Origin: Urophycis tenuis
Lineage: Eukaryota > Chordata > Actinopteri > Gadiformes > Phycidae
Direction of reading: 5' to 3'
Assembly: GCA_036785325.1 (NCBI GenBank)
Contig: JAXIVH010000045.1
Location: forward strand, 1,607,969 to 1,671,968
DNA: 64,000 nt
The translations under genes and the position numbers were made by a program. This document shows positions 1 to 11,600 of this stretch, piece after piece. The notes beneath the pieces were generated by a model. That model saw nothing but the letters and a program-made list of their open reading frames with translations, did no database searches and was not told the origin of the DNA. How positions within the stretch are numbered: position 1 is the first letter of the stretch; each line of letters opens with the position of its first letter.

Positions 1-1692
1 CATCTCGTCGTAAAGATGAGGAAGCTCCTAAACCATATGTTCCTGAAATGACCAAAGTGGACCATTACCACAGCAGCCAATTCAAGGCTGGCTACTCCTC
101 TGAGACCCGCTATGAAGTGTCAGAGAGCAAAGCCAAGATGACAGAGACCACAGAGGTAGTTACACGTGACAGATTTGCAGCCTCATCTGAGCGGTTCTCC
201 TCTGCTGAGCGCTATGACTCCATCAAGTACGCCTCTACCGAATACCTGTCTTCTGCCTCATATTCCTCTGCTTCTTCTGAAAAATTCTCATCATCTGAGG
301 CTAAAATCAAATCCTCAACTGCCACTGCTGTTGAGGATGTTTCTGTCAGCTGCAAGCTGAAAGCAACACTCCCAGCTAGGATTCTCACCAAACCCCAATC
401 TGTGACTGTTGCTGAAGGAGAGACAGCCTCTTTCTCTTGCGACATTGATGGAGAGCCTGCACCCAGTGTGACGTGGATGCACGAAAGCAGATCCATTGTG
501 AGTTCTTCCCGCATCCAGGTCACTACCACTCAGTACAAGTCTAGCATGGAAATTACATCTATTACCGCTTCTGATGAGGGCAACTACTTGGTAGTAGTGG
601 AGAACTCTGGAGGCAGACAGGAAGCTCATTTCACCTTGACTATTCGAAGACCAGCTCCCAAAGAGGAGATCAAGGCTGTCAAATCACCAGAGCCTTCAAT
701 AAAGCCCCCCACTCCCAGTGTCAAATCCCCTGAACCATCTGCCCCATCACCCACTCCATCTGTAACTTCTCCAGTTCCCAGTATGAAGTCCCCAGAGCCA
801 CCATCAATTAAGTCACCAGCTCCGAGTGTTAAATCTCCAGAGCCCAGCATAAGATCTCCTGTACCCAGTGTCAAATCCCCTGAACCAGAGGGAATTAAAT
901 CATTGAAAGGTATCAAGTCTTCAGAGCCTTTACCAGCTCCTAGCATCAAATCCCCCACTCCTAGCATCAAGTCTCCAGAGCCTGAGGGAATCAAATCCCC
1001 CAAGGGCATCAAATCTCCTGAACCAACTGCCTCTCCCACAAGAGCCAAGTCGCCACCACCACTCAAATCTCCAGAGAGGGTCAAATCACCGGAACCTGAG
1101 GGAGTTAAATCTCCACGTGGTTTAAAATCACCAGAACCAGCCGGGATCAAAACACCAAGGGGGCTGAAGTCTCCAGAACCAGCAGGGATCAAAACCTTAA
1201 GGGGGCTGAAATCCCCAGAACCATCTGGTCTCAAGTCACCAAGAGCCCTTAAATCTCCTGAGCCTGAGGGACTTAAGTCTCCTCCCCGGATGAAGTCCCC
1301 TCCTCCCACCATGTCCCCAAAGAGGGTCCTGTCACCACCCACTGTCAAATCCCCTACCCCCAAACCTCCCAAGGTGCTGAGCCAGCTCAGTGCTGAGGCC
1401 TGTGAGGGTTCAGTCAAGATGTCTTGTATCTGTGAGAGCAGTGTAAGGGAGGTAGTGTGGTATGTCAATGGCAGGAGGCTGTCGCAGAGCAGCCACTTTG
1501 AGATGCAGTACTCCGAGGGCTCCTGCTGCCTGCTGATACACAACCTGGAGGACAGTGACCAGGGAGAGTACACTTGTGAGATGAGAGCAGAAGGAGGCAT
1601 CTCCAAATCCTCCTTCTCCTTCACTGGCCAGCTGTTCCAGTCTATCCGTATGAAGGTCACCGCTTATCATGAGCAACAGATGGTGCTTAAAG
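1..1692 (+). CDS. ttn: Titin M-band exon: Ig domain, KSP repeats, Ig domain (5' end outside window)
   Basis: Titin is the giant sarcomere protein; its C-terminus sits in the M-band. The frame is open from base 3 and reads into ATG 48, which is internal and not a start. Counted from that Met, residues 1-100 are a Ser/Tyr-rich linker. Residues about 110-200 are an I-set Ig domain with its two Cys and the Trp. Residues about 210-440 are a run of KSP(E/x)P repeats like the phosphorylatable M-band interdomain 4 of titin. Residues about 442-530 are a second Ig domain (VVWYVNG, YTCEM). The exon ends at 1692 before a GTGAAT donor and leaves one base of a split codon. That base joins the next exon at 1883 in frame. 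The reading frame runs on to a spurious stop at 1740 inside the intron. The assignment to titin is firm; which fish paralogue (ttna or ttnb) cannot be told. Confidence 0.92.
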
Positions 1693-1882
1693 GTGAATTG
1701 CTCATTATATTTCATAAAACACTCATATGTATTGTGATTTAGTATTATATATTGTGAAACATAATTCATTCATTTTTTCATTAGACGTTTACTGAAACAG
1801 CATCTGCCCTTTTTCGGAAAGTAAGTAATTATGAACGCTAAGTAATTTTCAACATTTAACTTCATAATTTTGAATCCTGCAG

Positions 1883-2158
1883 GATCTATGATGACAAGCC
1901 TGAAGGAATCTTCTTCCATGTCGATGAAGAAAGAGGTCCATATGAAGGAGGAGACCTCCACGTCATTCTCCTCCCAACAAGCCATGATGTCATCCATGAT
2001 GGAGTCTAGCTCCTTCAGCAGCATGGCTGCTGAGATGAAGTTTGAAACCATGTCAATGTCCAGCATGTCCTCTTTGGCTTCTGAAAGCTATGCCATGAGC
2101 TCCAGTAGCCTGACTGAGATGTCCACTCAGATGGAGGGAGCCTCCTTCAGAGCCATCA
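1883..2158 (+). CDS. ttn: Titin penultimate exon: Ser/Met-rich linker (is7-like)
   Basis: A CTGCAG acceptor ends at 1882 and an ATCA|GTAAGG donor follows 2158. The phase matches both neighbours: two bases complete the split Gly codon, and one base is left over. The 92-codon product is almost all Ser, Met, Glu, Thr and Lys, with several SSM/SSS runs. It resembles the linker that precedes the last Ig domain of vertebrate titin (Mex5/is7), which can be alternatively spliced and binds calpain-3 in mammals. That binding is family knowledge and is not shown here. Reading past 2158 meets a stop at 2182, which supports the donor. Confidence 0.85.
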
Positions 2159-2199
2159 GTAAGGCCCTTTTCCCTTGGTTGTAGTGAGCCACAGGCACA

Positions 2200-2376
2200 T
2201 CACTATACAGTAGTCAACTACTAGTACAACACTGTCCAACCACTGGCACACCACTACTAGTATACCACTATCTAGTACATCACCACTGGTATACAACTAT
2301 CTAATAGTCAGCCACTGGTGCACCACTGTCGAGTTCACTACCAATACACCACAATCTAATAGTCAGCCGCTATGAT
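2200..2376. repeat. Degenerate CCACTGGTACACCAC-type minisatellite in the last titin intron
   Basis: The first part of the intron repeats variants of CCACTGGCACACCACTA and TCTAATAGTCAGCC at irregular spacing of about 20-45 bases. No coding or RNA signal is seen. Confidence 0.5.
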
Positions 2377-2546
2377 ACTATTCTTTACTTTATGTAAAAA
2401 ATAGTAATGAAACAGATGGTGTTCTACAGTTCCACTGAAAAACTACACTAGTGCATACTCTTTTTCTTGTTCAATAGTTGCTACCCTTGCTGCTGAGGAG
2501 GGGAATCAATGTGAAATCCCTGAATATTACTTGTATCTGTATTTAA

Positions 2547-2930
2547 TAGGGATGTCCGATATTGACTTTTTGCCGATATCCGATAGCCGATATTGTCCAA
2601 ATTCTTAATTTCCGATTCCGATACAACCGATATGGTATAGCGATATATACAGGCGTTTTTATTTTCGCCCAGACTAATTTTAGGTCCCATATCTCCTGTT
2701 GTGGAATTAACACATCATCTACTTTTATTGTGATGCCTCACTAGATTGCATTTCACAAATTAGCACTGTCTATAAAAAATAAGGACACTATTTCAACTTA
2801 TGGAAAAGTGCCATATTTATGCACAAGCACATTATCGGTGGTAAAACCGATAACGATATGAACCGATATTACAAAAATAGGCTAATATCGGCCGATATTA
2901 TCGGTAGGCCGATATTATCGGACATCCCTA
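2547..2930. mobile_element. hAT-type MITE (384 bp) with 8-bp target duplication
   Basis: The element begins TAGGGATGTCCGATA and ends with the inverse TATCGGACATCCCTA. The perfect 8-bp direct repeat GTATTTAA flanks it at 2539-2546 and 2931-2938. Both halves are full of CCGATAT/ATATCGG motifs, so the whole can fold into a long hairpin. It has no transposase. An 8-bp duplication and a TAGGG terminus are typical of hAT. It lies inside the last titin intron, 191 bp before the final exon. Confidence 0.9.
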
Positions 2931-3121
2931 GTATTTAATTTAAAATGGTATTCTGGTAATCAGTGATTGCTTGTGTATGGTAGAAGGTTAGACTCTGCAG
3001 CGTATTCTGTAAGAGAAATCACATAAAGTACAATTGAAGGATATTGAGGTTATCTGTATTATTATTACTCATATTGTTCCTATCATGTTATAATTTATTT
3101 TTTCTCTGGGTTGTCCATCAG

Positions 3122-3414
3122 GTTGTGCACCAAGGATCGAGGCCCTGCCTGAGGACATCAGCATCCAGCCCGGCAAGGTCCTGACCGTGGCCTGTGCCTT
3201 CTCTGGCGATGCTAAAAACATAGAATGGTCCCGTGGTGGAAAAACCATCGAGGTGACGGCTGGTGGTCGCTTCCACATCGAGACTACCGAGGACCTGACC
3301 ACCCTCATCATCACTGGAGTGAAGGAGGAAGACGCTGGCACATACACCCTCCGACTGTCCAACGAGCTGGGATCCGACTCAGCGACCGTCCACATTAGCA
3401 TTCGTTCAATGTAG
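3122..3414 (+). CDS. ttn: Titin terminal exon: last Ig domain (M10) and stop
   Basis: The acceptor TTGTCCATCAG ends at 3121. The single base carried from the previous exon completes a Ser codon. The exon encodes one I-set Ig domain of about 95 residues and stops at TAG 3412-3414. Landmarks of the C-terminal titin domain are visible: LTVACAF, GRFHIE, DLTTLII, an ELGSDSATV strand and a closing IRS plus one residue. This domain binds obscurin and OBSL1 in mammals, and human mutations in it cause tibial muscular dystrophy. There is no sign of decay. Confidence 0.93.
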
Positions 3415-4660
3415 AAAATAACAGAATTACATACTTTACCCTCATCTTCTCCCTCCCTTCATGCTTTAAGTTATTCATGAGGAAAAAAAAATATTCTTAC
3501 TTGATAAAGACCTGGATTTCTATTGTAAATATGAACTATTTTTATACCAAACTTGACATTAATTTATGCCAAACTAGACTCAAGTCTAAAGTTGTTATAA
3601 ACTGTGCCATATTGGATAATTATGACTTAGGATTTTTGAACCACTTTTCTGTGACGTGTACATAATGTATATAGCCGAATTTAACGGTTATGAAAAATGT
3701 ATGAATTGTTATTTATGACAATATTAACTGAAACAAAAGCAACAAAATGTTTTCAAAGGAGAAAGTTTCAAATGAAACGAATACCCATGGAAACGTAGAA
3801 ACTAAAACACTGTGCCTCAACAATAAGTTGAAGTCTTAAGATTGCCTCAACAGGTAGAGAGGCTCCCTGTTGACGTTATGGACAAGATTCAGAGACAAAA
3901 CTCTAAATATGCACACGCCTCTGCGTGTGATGTTACAGTATCTATGAAATGTAACATGAGCATAAGACCCTGAGTGCTGTTTGCATATTACCCTCATGTA
4001 AGCAGCATGAACTGGTCTTGTGCTCAGACTGACCATGTCATACCACCATTTGAATGACATGCCCAGAGTGCGAGCGGCCTGCACTTTCTGAGCATTGTTT
4101 AAATTTTTTGTGCTCTGTTTCTGGCAAACGATCACCAGCATGACCTCAGACATACCATCACCTGGCCTAACAGAGGCTTCATGCTGGAGCTTGTTTGCAG
4201 AGTCAGAGCTGGCTCTTGGAGGTCTACAGTGTGTTTGTGTGTTAGCTTTAGGAACTCCCCAGTAAACAGGGCCCGACGACCCCCACAGCCTTTTCACCGG
4301 CTGTACCTCCCCCCCAGGAGATAGCGGTGAAGGATCGCCCTTTGGTTTGATTAAATTAGAATTGTAGCATTAACTATGTTTGTGACCTCCTTGAGAGATA
4401 TTAATTATTGATTTAATAAAGCATGATTATCAGCACTATAAAGGTGTCTGTCTCACTGATTGAATTAATTTACTTCCATTCACCCAACATTTCATTCAGT
4501 ACACGATTGGTATTTAATGACTCATCCCATGAGGTTATATTCTCCAGAATTTATTCAAAGGAAGTTACCCTGGTGCAGATATACAAAGATATACACTATT
4601 GTTGAACAATATACAATGCTACAAATAAGAATTTAAAGCTTCATATGATGAAAACATTGG
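3415..4660 (+). other. Titin 3' UTR and downstream flank
   Basis: No open frame here looks coding. The first clear AATAAA after the titin stop is at 4415-4420, about 1.0 kb downstream, and is a candidate poly(A) signal. The rest up to the first retroelement is AT-rich and without recognised features. Confidence 0.45.
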
Positions 4661-5198
4661 ACTGATCGAAGAGCATAGATACAAGGTATGCCTGGTTTTC
4701 AGGACCGGATGTCCACCAAGCAAGAAACATCTCATGGATACACTGGGACGCATCCTCAGTGATGTATCCTGGGATCATCAGGTGTTTCGGGTCTCGCAAC
4801 ATCATACACCCTCGCCAGGCGACCCAGCCGGGGTTGATCAAGTCCCGACTTGCATCCCAGTAGCAGTCCACGGATCAGCCCTCTTAATTCAAAGCCACCT
4901 TGTGACCTTCTCTACGGCTTCACTCACGCATCGAATTGCCCTCTTCTTGGCCGCCCCTGTAACACCCAAACGACTGAGGACTTTGCAGAGTGAACACCCT
5001 GCAAAGCCTCTACAGCCAACTTCTATAGGCTCATAGAATGTTTTCCAGCCTCTCCCTGCACTCCTCCACCAGTTCCTGGTTCTTTGCGTGTTTCCTCTCA
5101 TTGGCTTCCTCAATGCGCTCTTCCCATGGCACCGTCATCCTGTCTGGGCAGAGACTTGTTGTTAAAATGTGCTGGGGGAACCTCAGCTCCTTTCCCAG
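4660..5198 (-). pseudogene. 3' end of an RLE-type LINE (R4/Rex6-like endonuclease fragment)
   Basis: Read on the minus strand, fragments in shifting frames give WEERIEEANERK, then EPIEVGCRGFAG, then LGVTGAAKKRAI and EKVTRWL. I recognise this block as the C-terminal restriction-like endonuclease region of RLE-encoding non-LTR retrotransposons (R2/R4 group; fish Rex6 is one). Stops and frameshifts interrupt it, and no reverse transcriptase precedes it. A Rex3-like LINE follows directly at 5207 and was probably inserted into this older element. The clade assignment is from memory of motifs and needs a search. Confidence 0.5.
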
Positions 5199-5206
5199 AC
5201 AATAAT

Positions 5207-8200
5207 CCATCCATCCATTTCTTCCGCTTATCCGGGGTCGGGTCGCGGGGGCAGCAGCCTGAGGAGAGAAGCCCAGACTTTCCTCTCCCCAGCCACTTCG
5301 TCCAGCTCTTCCGGGGGATCCCAAGGCGTTCCCAGGCCAGCCGAGAGACATAGTCCCTCCAGCGTGTCCTGGGTCTTCCCCGGGGCCTCCTCCCGGAGGG
5401 ATGTGCCCGGAACACCTCCCCAGGGAGGCGTCCAGGAGGCATCCTCACTAGATGCCCGAACCACCGCAACTGGCTCCTCTCGACGCGGAGGAGCAGTGGT
5501 TCTACTCTGAGCCCCTCCCGGATGACCGAGCTTCTCACCCTATCTCTAAGGGAGAGCCCGGACACCCTGCGGAGGAAACTCATTTTGGCCGCTTGTAATC
5601 GCGATCTCGTTCTTTCGGTCACTACCCATAGCTCGTGGCCATAGGTGAGGGTAGGAACGTAGATTGACCGGTAAATCGAGAGCTTCGCCTTTCGGCTCAG
5701 CTCCTTCTTCACCACGACGGACCGGTGCAGAGCCCGCATCACTGCCGACGCCGCACCGATCCGTCGGTCAATCTCCTGCTCCATCCTCCCCTCATCACAA
5801 GACCCCGAGATACTTGAACTCCTCCACTTGAGGCAGGATCTCCTCCCCGACCCGGAGAGTGCACTCCACCCTTTTCCGGCTGAGAACCATGGCCTCGGAT
5901 TTGGAGGTGCTGATCCTCATCACAGCCGCGTCACACTCGGCTGCGAACCGCTCCAGTGAGAGCTGAAGGTCACGGCCCGATGAAGCCAACAGGACCAGAT
6001 CATCCGCAAAAAGCAGTGACGCAATCCTGAGGCCACCGAACCATAACCCCTCAACGCCCTGGCTGCACCTAGAAATTCTGTCCATAAAAGTTGTGAACAG
6101 AATCGGTGACAAAGGGCAGCCCTGGCGGAGGCCAACTCCCACCGGAAACAGGCTCGACTTACTGCCGGCAATGCGGACCAAGCTCTGGCACCGGGAGTAC
6201 AGGGACCCGACGGCCCGTATCAACGGGCCCAGTACCCCATACTCCCGGAGCAGCCCCAACAGGGCTCCCCGAGGGACACGGTCGAACGCCTTCTCCAAGT
6301 CCACAAAGCACATGTAGACTGGTTGGGCGAACTCCCATGCACCCTCGAGGACCGCGCTAAGGGTATAGAGCTGGTCCACAGTTCCACGGCCGGGACGAAA
6401 ACCACATTGCTCCTCCTGAATCCGAGGTTCGACTATCCCATGGACCCTCCTCTCCAGGACCCCCGAATAGACCATACCGGGGAGGCTGAGGAGTGTGATC
6501 CCCCTGTAGTTGGAGCACACCCTCCGGTCCCCCTTTTTGAAGAGGGGAACCACCACCCCGGTCTGCCAATCCAGAGGCACTGCCCCCGATGTCCATGCAA
6601 CGCTGCAGAGTCGTGTCAACCAAGACAGCCCCACAGCATCCAGGGCCTTTAGGAACTCGGGGCGGATCTCGTCCACCCCCGGGGCCTTGCCACTGAGGAG
6701 CTTTTTAACCACCTCGGTGATCTCAGCCCCAGAGATAGGAGAGTCCCCCCCCCCCCCCCCCCCCCGAGTCCCCAGACCCTGCTTCCTCAGTGGAAGGCGT
6801 GTTGTATTCCCCCCACCGATTCACGACGTCCCGAGTCGAGGTCAGCAGCGCCCCATCCCCCCCGTACATGGTGTTGACAAAGCACTGCTTCTCCCTCCTG
6901 AGACGCCGGAGGGTGGTCCAGAACCTCATCGAAGCCGTTCGGAAGTCGTTCTCCATGGCCTCACCGAACTCCTCCCACACCCGAGTTTTTGCCTCCGCAA
7001 CCGCCGAAGCCGCGCTCCGCTTGGCCCGCCCTTACCCATCAGCTGCCTCAGGAGTCCCACGGGCCAAAAAGGACTCCTTCAGCTTGACGGCATCCCTTAC
7101 CGCTGGGGTCCACCAGCGGGTTCGGGGGTTGCCGCCACGACAGGCACCGACGACCTTACGGCCACAGCTCCGGTCGGCCGCTTCAACAATGGAGGTACGG
7201 AACAAGGTCCACTCGGACTCTATGTCCCCCGCCTCCCCCGGGACATGGTTGAAGCTCTCCCGGAGGTGGGAGTTGAAGCTCGTTCTGACAGAAGATTCAG
7301 CCAGACGTTCCCAGCAGACCCTCACAGTACGTTTGGGTCTGCCAGGTCTGACCGGCATCTTCCCCCGTCATCGGAGCCAACTCGCCACCAGGTGGTGATC
7401 AGTTGACAGCTCCGCCCCTCTCTTCACCCGAGTGTCCTCCAAGACATGCGGCCGCAAGTCCGACGATACAACTACAAAGTCGATCATCGAACTGCGGCCT
7501 AGGGTGTCCTGGTGCCAAGTGCACATGTGGACACCCTTATGCTTGAACATGGTGTTCGTTATGGACAATCCATGACGAGCACAGAAGTCCAATAACAAAA
7601 CACCAATCGGGTTCAGATCAGGGGGGCCGTTCCTCCCAATCACGCCCCTCCAGGTCTCACTGTCATTGCCCACATGGGCGTTGAAGTCCCCCAGCAGAAC
7701 AAGGGAGTCCCCAGAGGGAGCGCTTTCCAACACCCCCTCTAAGGACTCCAGGACTCCCCCACCCGAAGGCGGAGGGAGGCTACCCTCTCGTCCACCGGGG
7801 TGAACCCCAACGTACAGGCACCGAGCCGGGGGGAAACAAGCATTCCCACCCCCGCTCGGCGCCTCTCCCCAGGTGCAACTCCAGAGTGGAAAAGAGTCCA
7901 ACCCCTCTCAAGGACGCTGGTTCCAGAGCCCAAACTGTGTGTCAAGGCGAGCCCGACTATATCCAGCCGGTACCTCTCAGCCTCACACACCAGCTCAGGC
8001 TCCTTCGCCGCCAGAGAGTTGATGTTCCACGTCCCCAGAGCTAGCTTCTGCAGCCGAGGGTTGGACCGCCCAGGTCCCCGCCTCCTGCTGCCTTCCAGCT
8101 CACTTTGCACCCGACCCCTTTGGCCCCTCCCACGGGTGGTGAACCCATGGGAAGGGGGTCCCGCGTCGTCCCTTCGGGCTGTGCCCGACTGATCCCCGCG

Positions 8201-8244
8201 GGCATAGACCCGGCCACCAGGCGCTCGCCAACGGGCCAAAGGGT
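5207..8244 (-). mobile_element. Rex3-like (RTE-clade) LINE, 5'-truncated and frameshifted
   Basis: On the minus strand the fragments give, in order, an AP endonuclease (LALGTWNINSL, LLGDFNAHVG, STDHHLV, about 8100-7370), a linker, a reverse transcriptase (CFVDLEKAFDRVP, LLFADDLVLLAS, about 6710-5800) and the basic C-terminal tail ending LRLLPPRPDPG near 5230. At least four frame changes break the ORF, one next to an 18-base C tract at 6747-6764. The 3' end is a (GGAT)n tail at 5207-5220. The octamer ACAATAAT at 5199-5206 recurs at 8245-8252 and is the likely target duplication. Against the complete copy at 8618-11985 this one lacks roughly 240 bases of 5' end. Confidence 0.85.
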
Positions 8245-8264
8245 ACAATAATTAATACAATAAT

Positions 8265-8605
8265 TCACCATTCATCATTAATGAATGGCATTAATAAGCA
8301 TTCAGCCTGAATACTGAGGCTGATACAGAGGCTGAATACTGCTTTGCACCATCTGCAAAGACATCTTTTGCGATGGATCTGCTGGATGCATCAGTATGAT
8401 GATAGTACAATGACAATGTAACAACTATGTATTAACAGGTATTTTGCCATTTATGTTCATCATATTTTGTATGATTCAAGAAATATTGGTGTCACAGAAA
8501 ATGATGTAATTATTTAAGCACCACCAATAGCAGGAGCTGATGTACACCCTGTTGCCACCAATGAAAATAGACATGGTCGGCTCCTTCTTTGTTCTGGGTT
8601 GTGCT
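8265..8605. other. AT-rich spacer between two LINEs
   Basis: No ORF, RNA or repeat family is recognised in this stretch. Confidence 0.4.
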
Positions 8606-8617
8606 GGTTATGACTAT

Positions 8618-11600
8618 CACTCACTCACTTTCTACCGCTTATCCGGGGTCGGGTCGCGGGGGCAACAGTTCGAGCAAGGAACCCCACACTTCCCTTTCCC
8701 GGGCCACATCAGCCAGCTCTGACTGGGGGATCCCGAGGCGTTCCCAGGCCAGTGTGGAGATATAATCTCTCCACCTCGTTCTGGGTCTTCCCCGTGGTCT
8801 CTTCCCAGCTGGTTGTGCCCGGAACACCTCCATAGGGAGGCGCCCGGGGGGCATCCTTATCAGATGCCCGAACCACCTCAACTGGCTCCTTTCCACGCAA
8901 AGGAGCAGCGGCTCTACTCCGAGTCTCTCCCGGATGACTGAGCTCCTCACCCTATCTCTAAGGGAGACGCCCGCCACCCTCCTGAGAAAACCCATTTCGG
9001 CCGCTTGTACCCGCGATCTCGTTCTTTCGGTCATGACCCAACCTTCATGACCATAGGTGAGAGTAGGAACAAAGATAGACCGGAAGATCGAGAGCTTCGC
9101 CTTCTGGCTCAGCTCCCTCTTCGTCACAACGGTGCGGTAGAGCGAATGCAAAACCGCCCCCGCTGCTCCGATTCTCCTGCCCATCTCCTGCTCCATCCTC
9201 CCCTCACTCGTGAACAAGACCCCGAGGTACTTAAACTCCTTCACTTGGGGTAAGGACTCATTCCCTACCCGGAGTAGGCAATCCACCGGTTTCCTGCTGA
9301 GAGCCATGGCCTCAGATTTAGAGGTGCTGATCCTCATTCCAACCGCTTCACACTCGGCTGCGAACCGATCCAGTGAGTGCTGAAGGTCACAGGCCAATGA
9401 TGCCATCAGGACCACATCATCTGCAAAAAGCAGCGATGAGATCCCTAGCCCACCGACCTGCAACGTCTCCTCCCCCCGACTACGCCTCGATATCCTGTCC
9501 ATGAAAACCACAAACAGGATTGGTGATAAAGCGCAGCCCTGGCGGAGGCCAACCCCCACCGGAAACGAGTCCGACTTACTGCCGAGAACCCGGACACAAC
9601 TCTCGCTTTGGGTGTACAGAGATTGGATGGCCCTGAGAAGTGCCCGCCTCACTCCATACTCCCGTAGCACCTCCCACAATATCTCCCGGGGAACCCGGTC
9701 ATACGCCTTCTCCAGATCTACAAAACACATGTAGACCGGATGGGCATACTCCCAGGCCCCCTCCAGGATTCTTGCAAGAGTGAAGAGCTGGTCCGTTGTT
9801 CCACGACCAGAGCGGAATCCGCATTGTTCCTCCTCAATCTGAGGTTCGACTATCGGCCGAACCCTCCTTTCCAGCACCTTGGAGTAGACTTTACCAGGGA
9901 GGCTGAGAAGTGTGATGCCCCTGTAATTGGCACACACTCTCTGGTCCCCCTTTTTGAACAGGGGGACCACCACCCCCGTCTGCCACTCCCTCGGCACTGT
10001 TCCCGACCTCCACGCGATGTTGAAGAGCCGTGTCATCCACGACAGGCCCTCCACACCCAAAGCCTTCAACATTTCTGGACGGATCTCATCAACCCCCGGG
10101 GCTTTGCCACTGCGGAGTTGCTTGTCTACCTCAGTGACTTCCACCAGGGAGATTGACGACGATCCCCCATCAGCTTCCAGCTCTGCCTCTACCAAAGAGG
10201 GCGCGTTAGTCGGGTTCAGGAGTTCCTCAAAATGCTCCTTCCACCGCCCGATTACCTCCTCAGTTGAGGTCAACAGCGTTCCATCCTTGCTGTAAACAGC
10301 TTGGATGGTTCCCCGTTTCCCCCTCCTGAGGTGTCGGACAGTACGCCAGAAGCACTTTGGTGCCGACCGAAAGTCCTTCCCCATGGCTTCTCCGAACTCC
10401 TCCCACACCCGCTGCTTTGCCTCTGCCACAGCAGAGGCCGCCGCCCTCCGGGCACTTCGGTACACTGCAACTGCCTCCGGAGTCCCCTGGGATAACATAT
10501 CCCGGAAGGACTCCTTCTTCAGTCGGACGGCTTCCCTGACCACCGCTGTCCACCACGGTGTTCGAGGGTTACCGCCCCTTGATGCACCCAAGACCTTGAG
10601 GCCGCAGCCTCCCACTGCAGCTTCAGCAATGGAGGCTTTGAACATCGACCACTCAGGTTCAATGTCCCCAACCTCCACAGGGATGCCAGAAAAGCTCCGC
10701 CGGAGGTGTGAGTTGAAGGTCTCTCGGACAGGGGCCTCCTCCAGACGTTCCCAGTTCACCCGCACTACCCGTTTGGGCTTACCAGGTCTGTCCCGAGTCT
10801 TCCCCCACCCCCTGACCCAACTCACCACCAGATGGTGATCGGTTGAAAGCTCCGCCCCTCTCTTCACCCGAGTGTCCGAAACATGCGGCCTCAGATCTGA
10901 TGATACGATTACAAAATCGATCATCGACCTTTGACCTAAGGTACTCTGGTACCATGTACACTTATGAGCAACCTTATGTTCGAACATGGTGTTTGTTATG
11001 GACAGTCCATGACTAGCACAGAAGTCCAATAACAGACGACCACTCGGGTTTAGATCAGGGAGGCCGTTCCTCCCAATCACGCCTCTCCAGGTGTCTCCAT
11101 CATTGCCCACGTGCGCGTTGAAGTCGCCCAGCAGAACTATGGAGTCCCCTACTGGAGCCCCCTGCAGGACTCCATTCAGGGTCTCCAAGAAGGCCGGATA
11201 CTCCGAGCTGCTGTTCGGTGCATACGCACAAACAACAGTCAGAGTTTTCCCCCCCATAACCCGTAGGCGTAGGGAGGCGACCCTCTCGTCCACCGGGGTA
11301 AACTCCAACATAGCAGCGCTCAGCCGGGGGCTTGTGAGTATCCCCACACCCGCCCGGCGCCTCGCACCTTGGGCAACTCCAGAGAAGAATAGCGTCCAAC
11401 CCCTATCCAGGAGTACGGTTCCAGAACCGAGACTGTGCGTAGAGGAGAGCCCCACCAGATCTAACTGGTAGCGCTCCGCCTCCCGCACCACCTCCGGCTC
11501 TTTCCCCCACAGAGAGGTGACGTTCCACGTCCCCAGAGCCAGCCTTTGCTGCCCAGGTCTGGTCCGTCGAGGTCCCTGACCTTCACTGCCACCCATCTGG

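Noticed and set aside
626..1660. Long open frame on the minus strand (344 codons) with Gly-Asp-Leu repeats
   Set aside because: It is the reverse reading of the titin KSP-repeat codons. The repeat structure keeps it open and it has no domain of its own.
1785..1820. Possible 36-base titin mini-exon with an AG before and GTAAGT after
   Set aside because: In the phase set by the upstream exon it contains TGA. Joining 1692 directly to 1883 restores the frame.
6510..7406. Plus-strand open frame of 298 codons inside the first Rex3-like LINE
   Set aside because: It is opposite the LINE coding strand, Pro/Arg-rich from GC bias, and has no domain.
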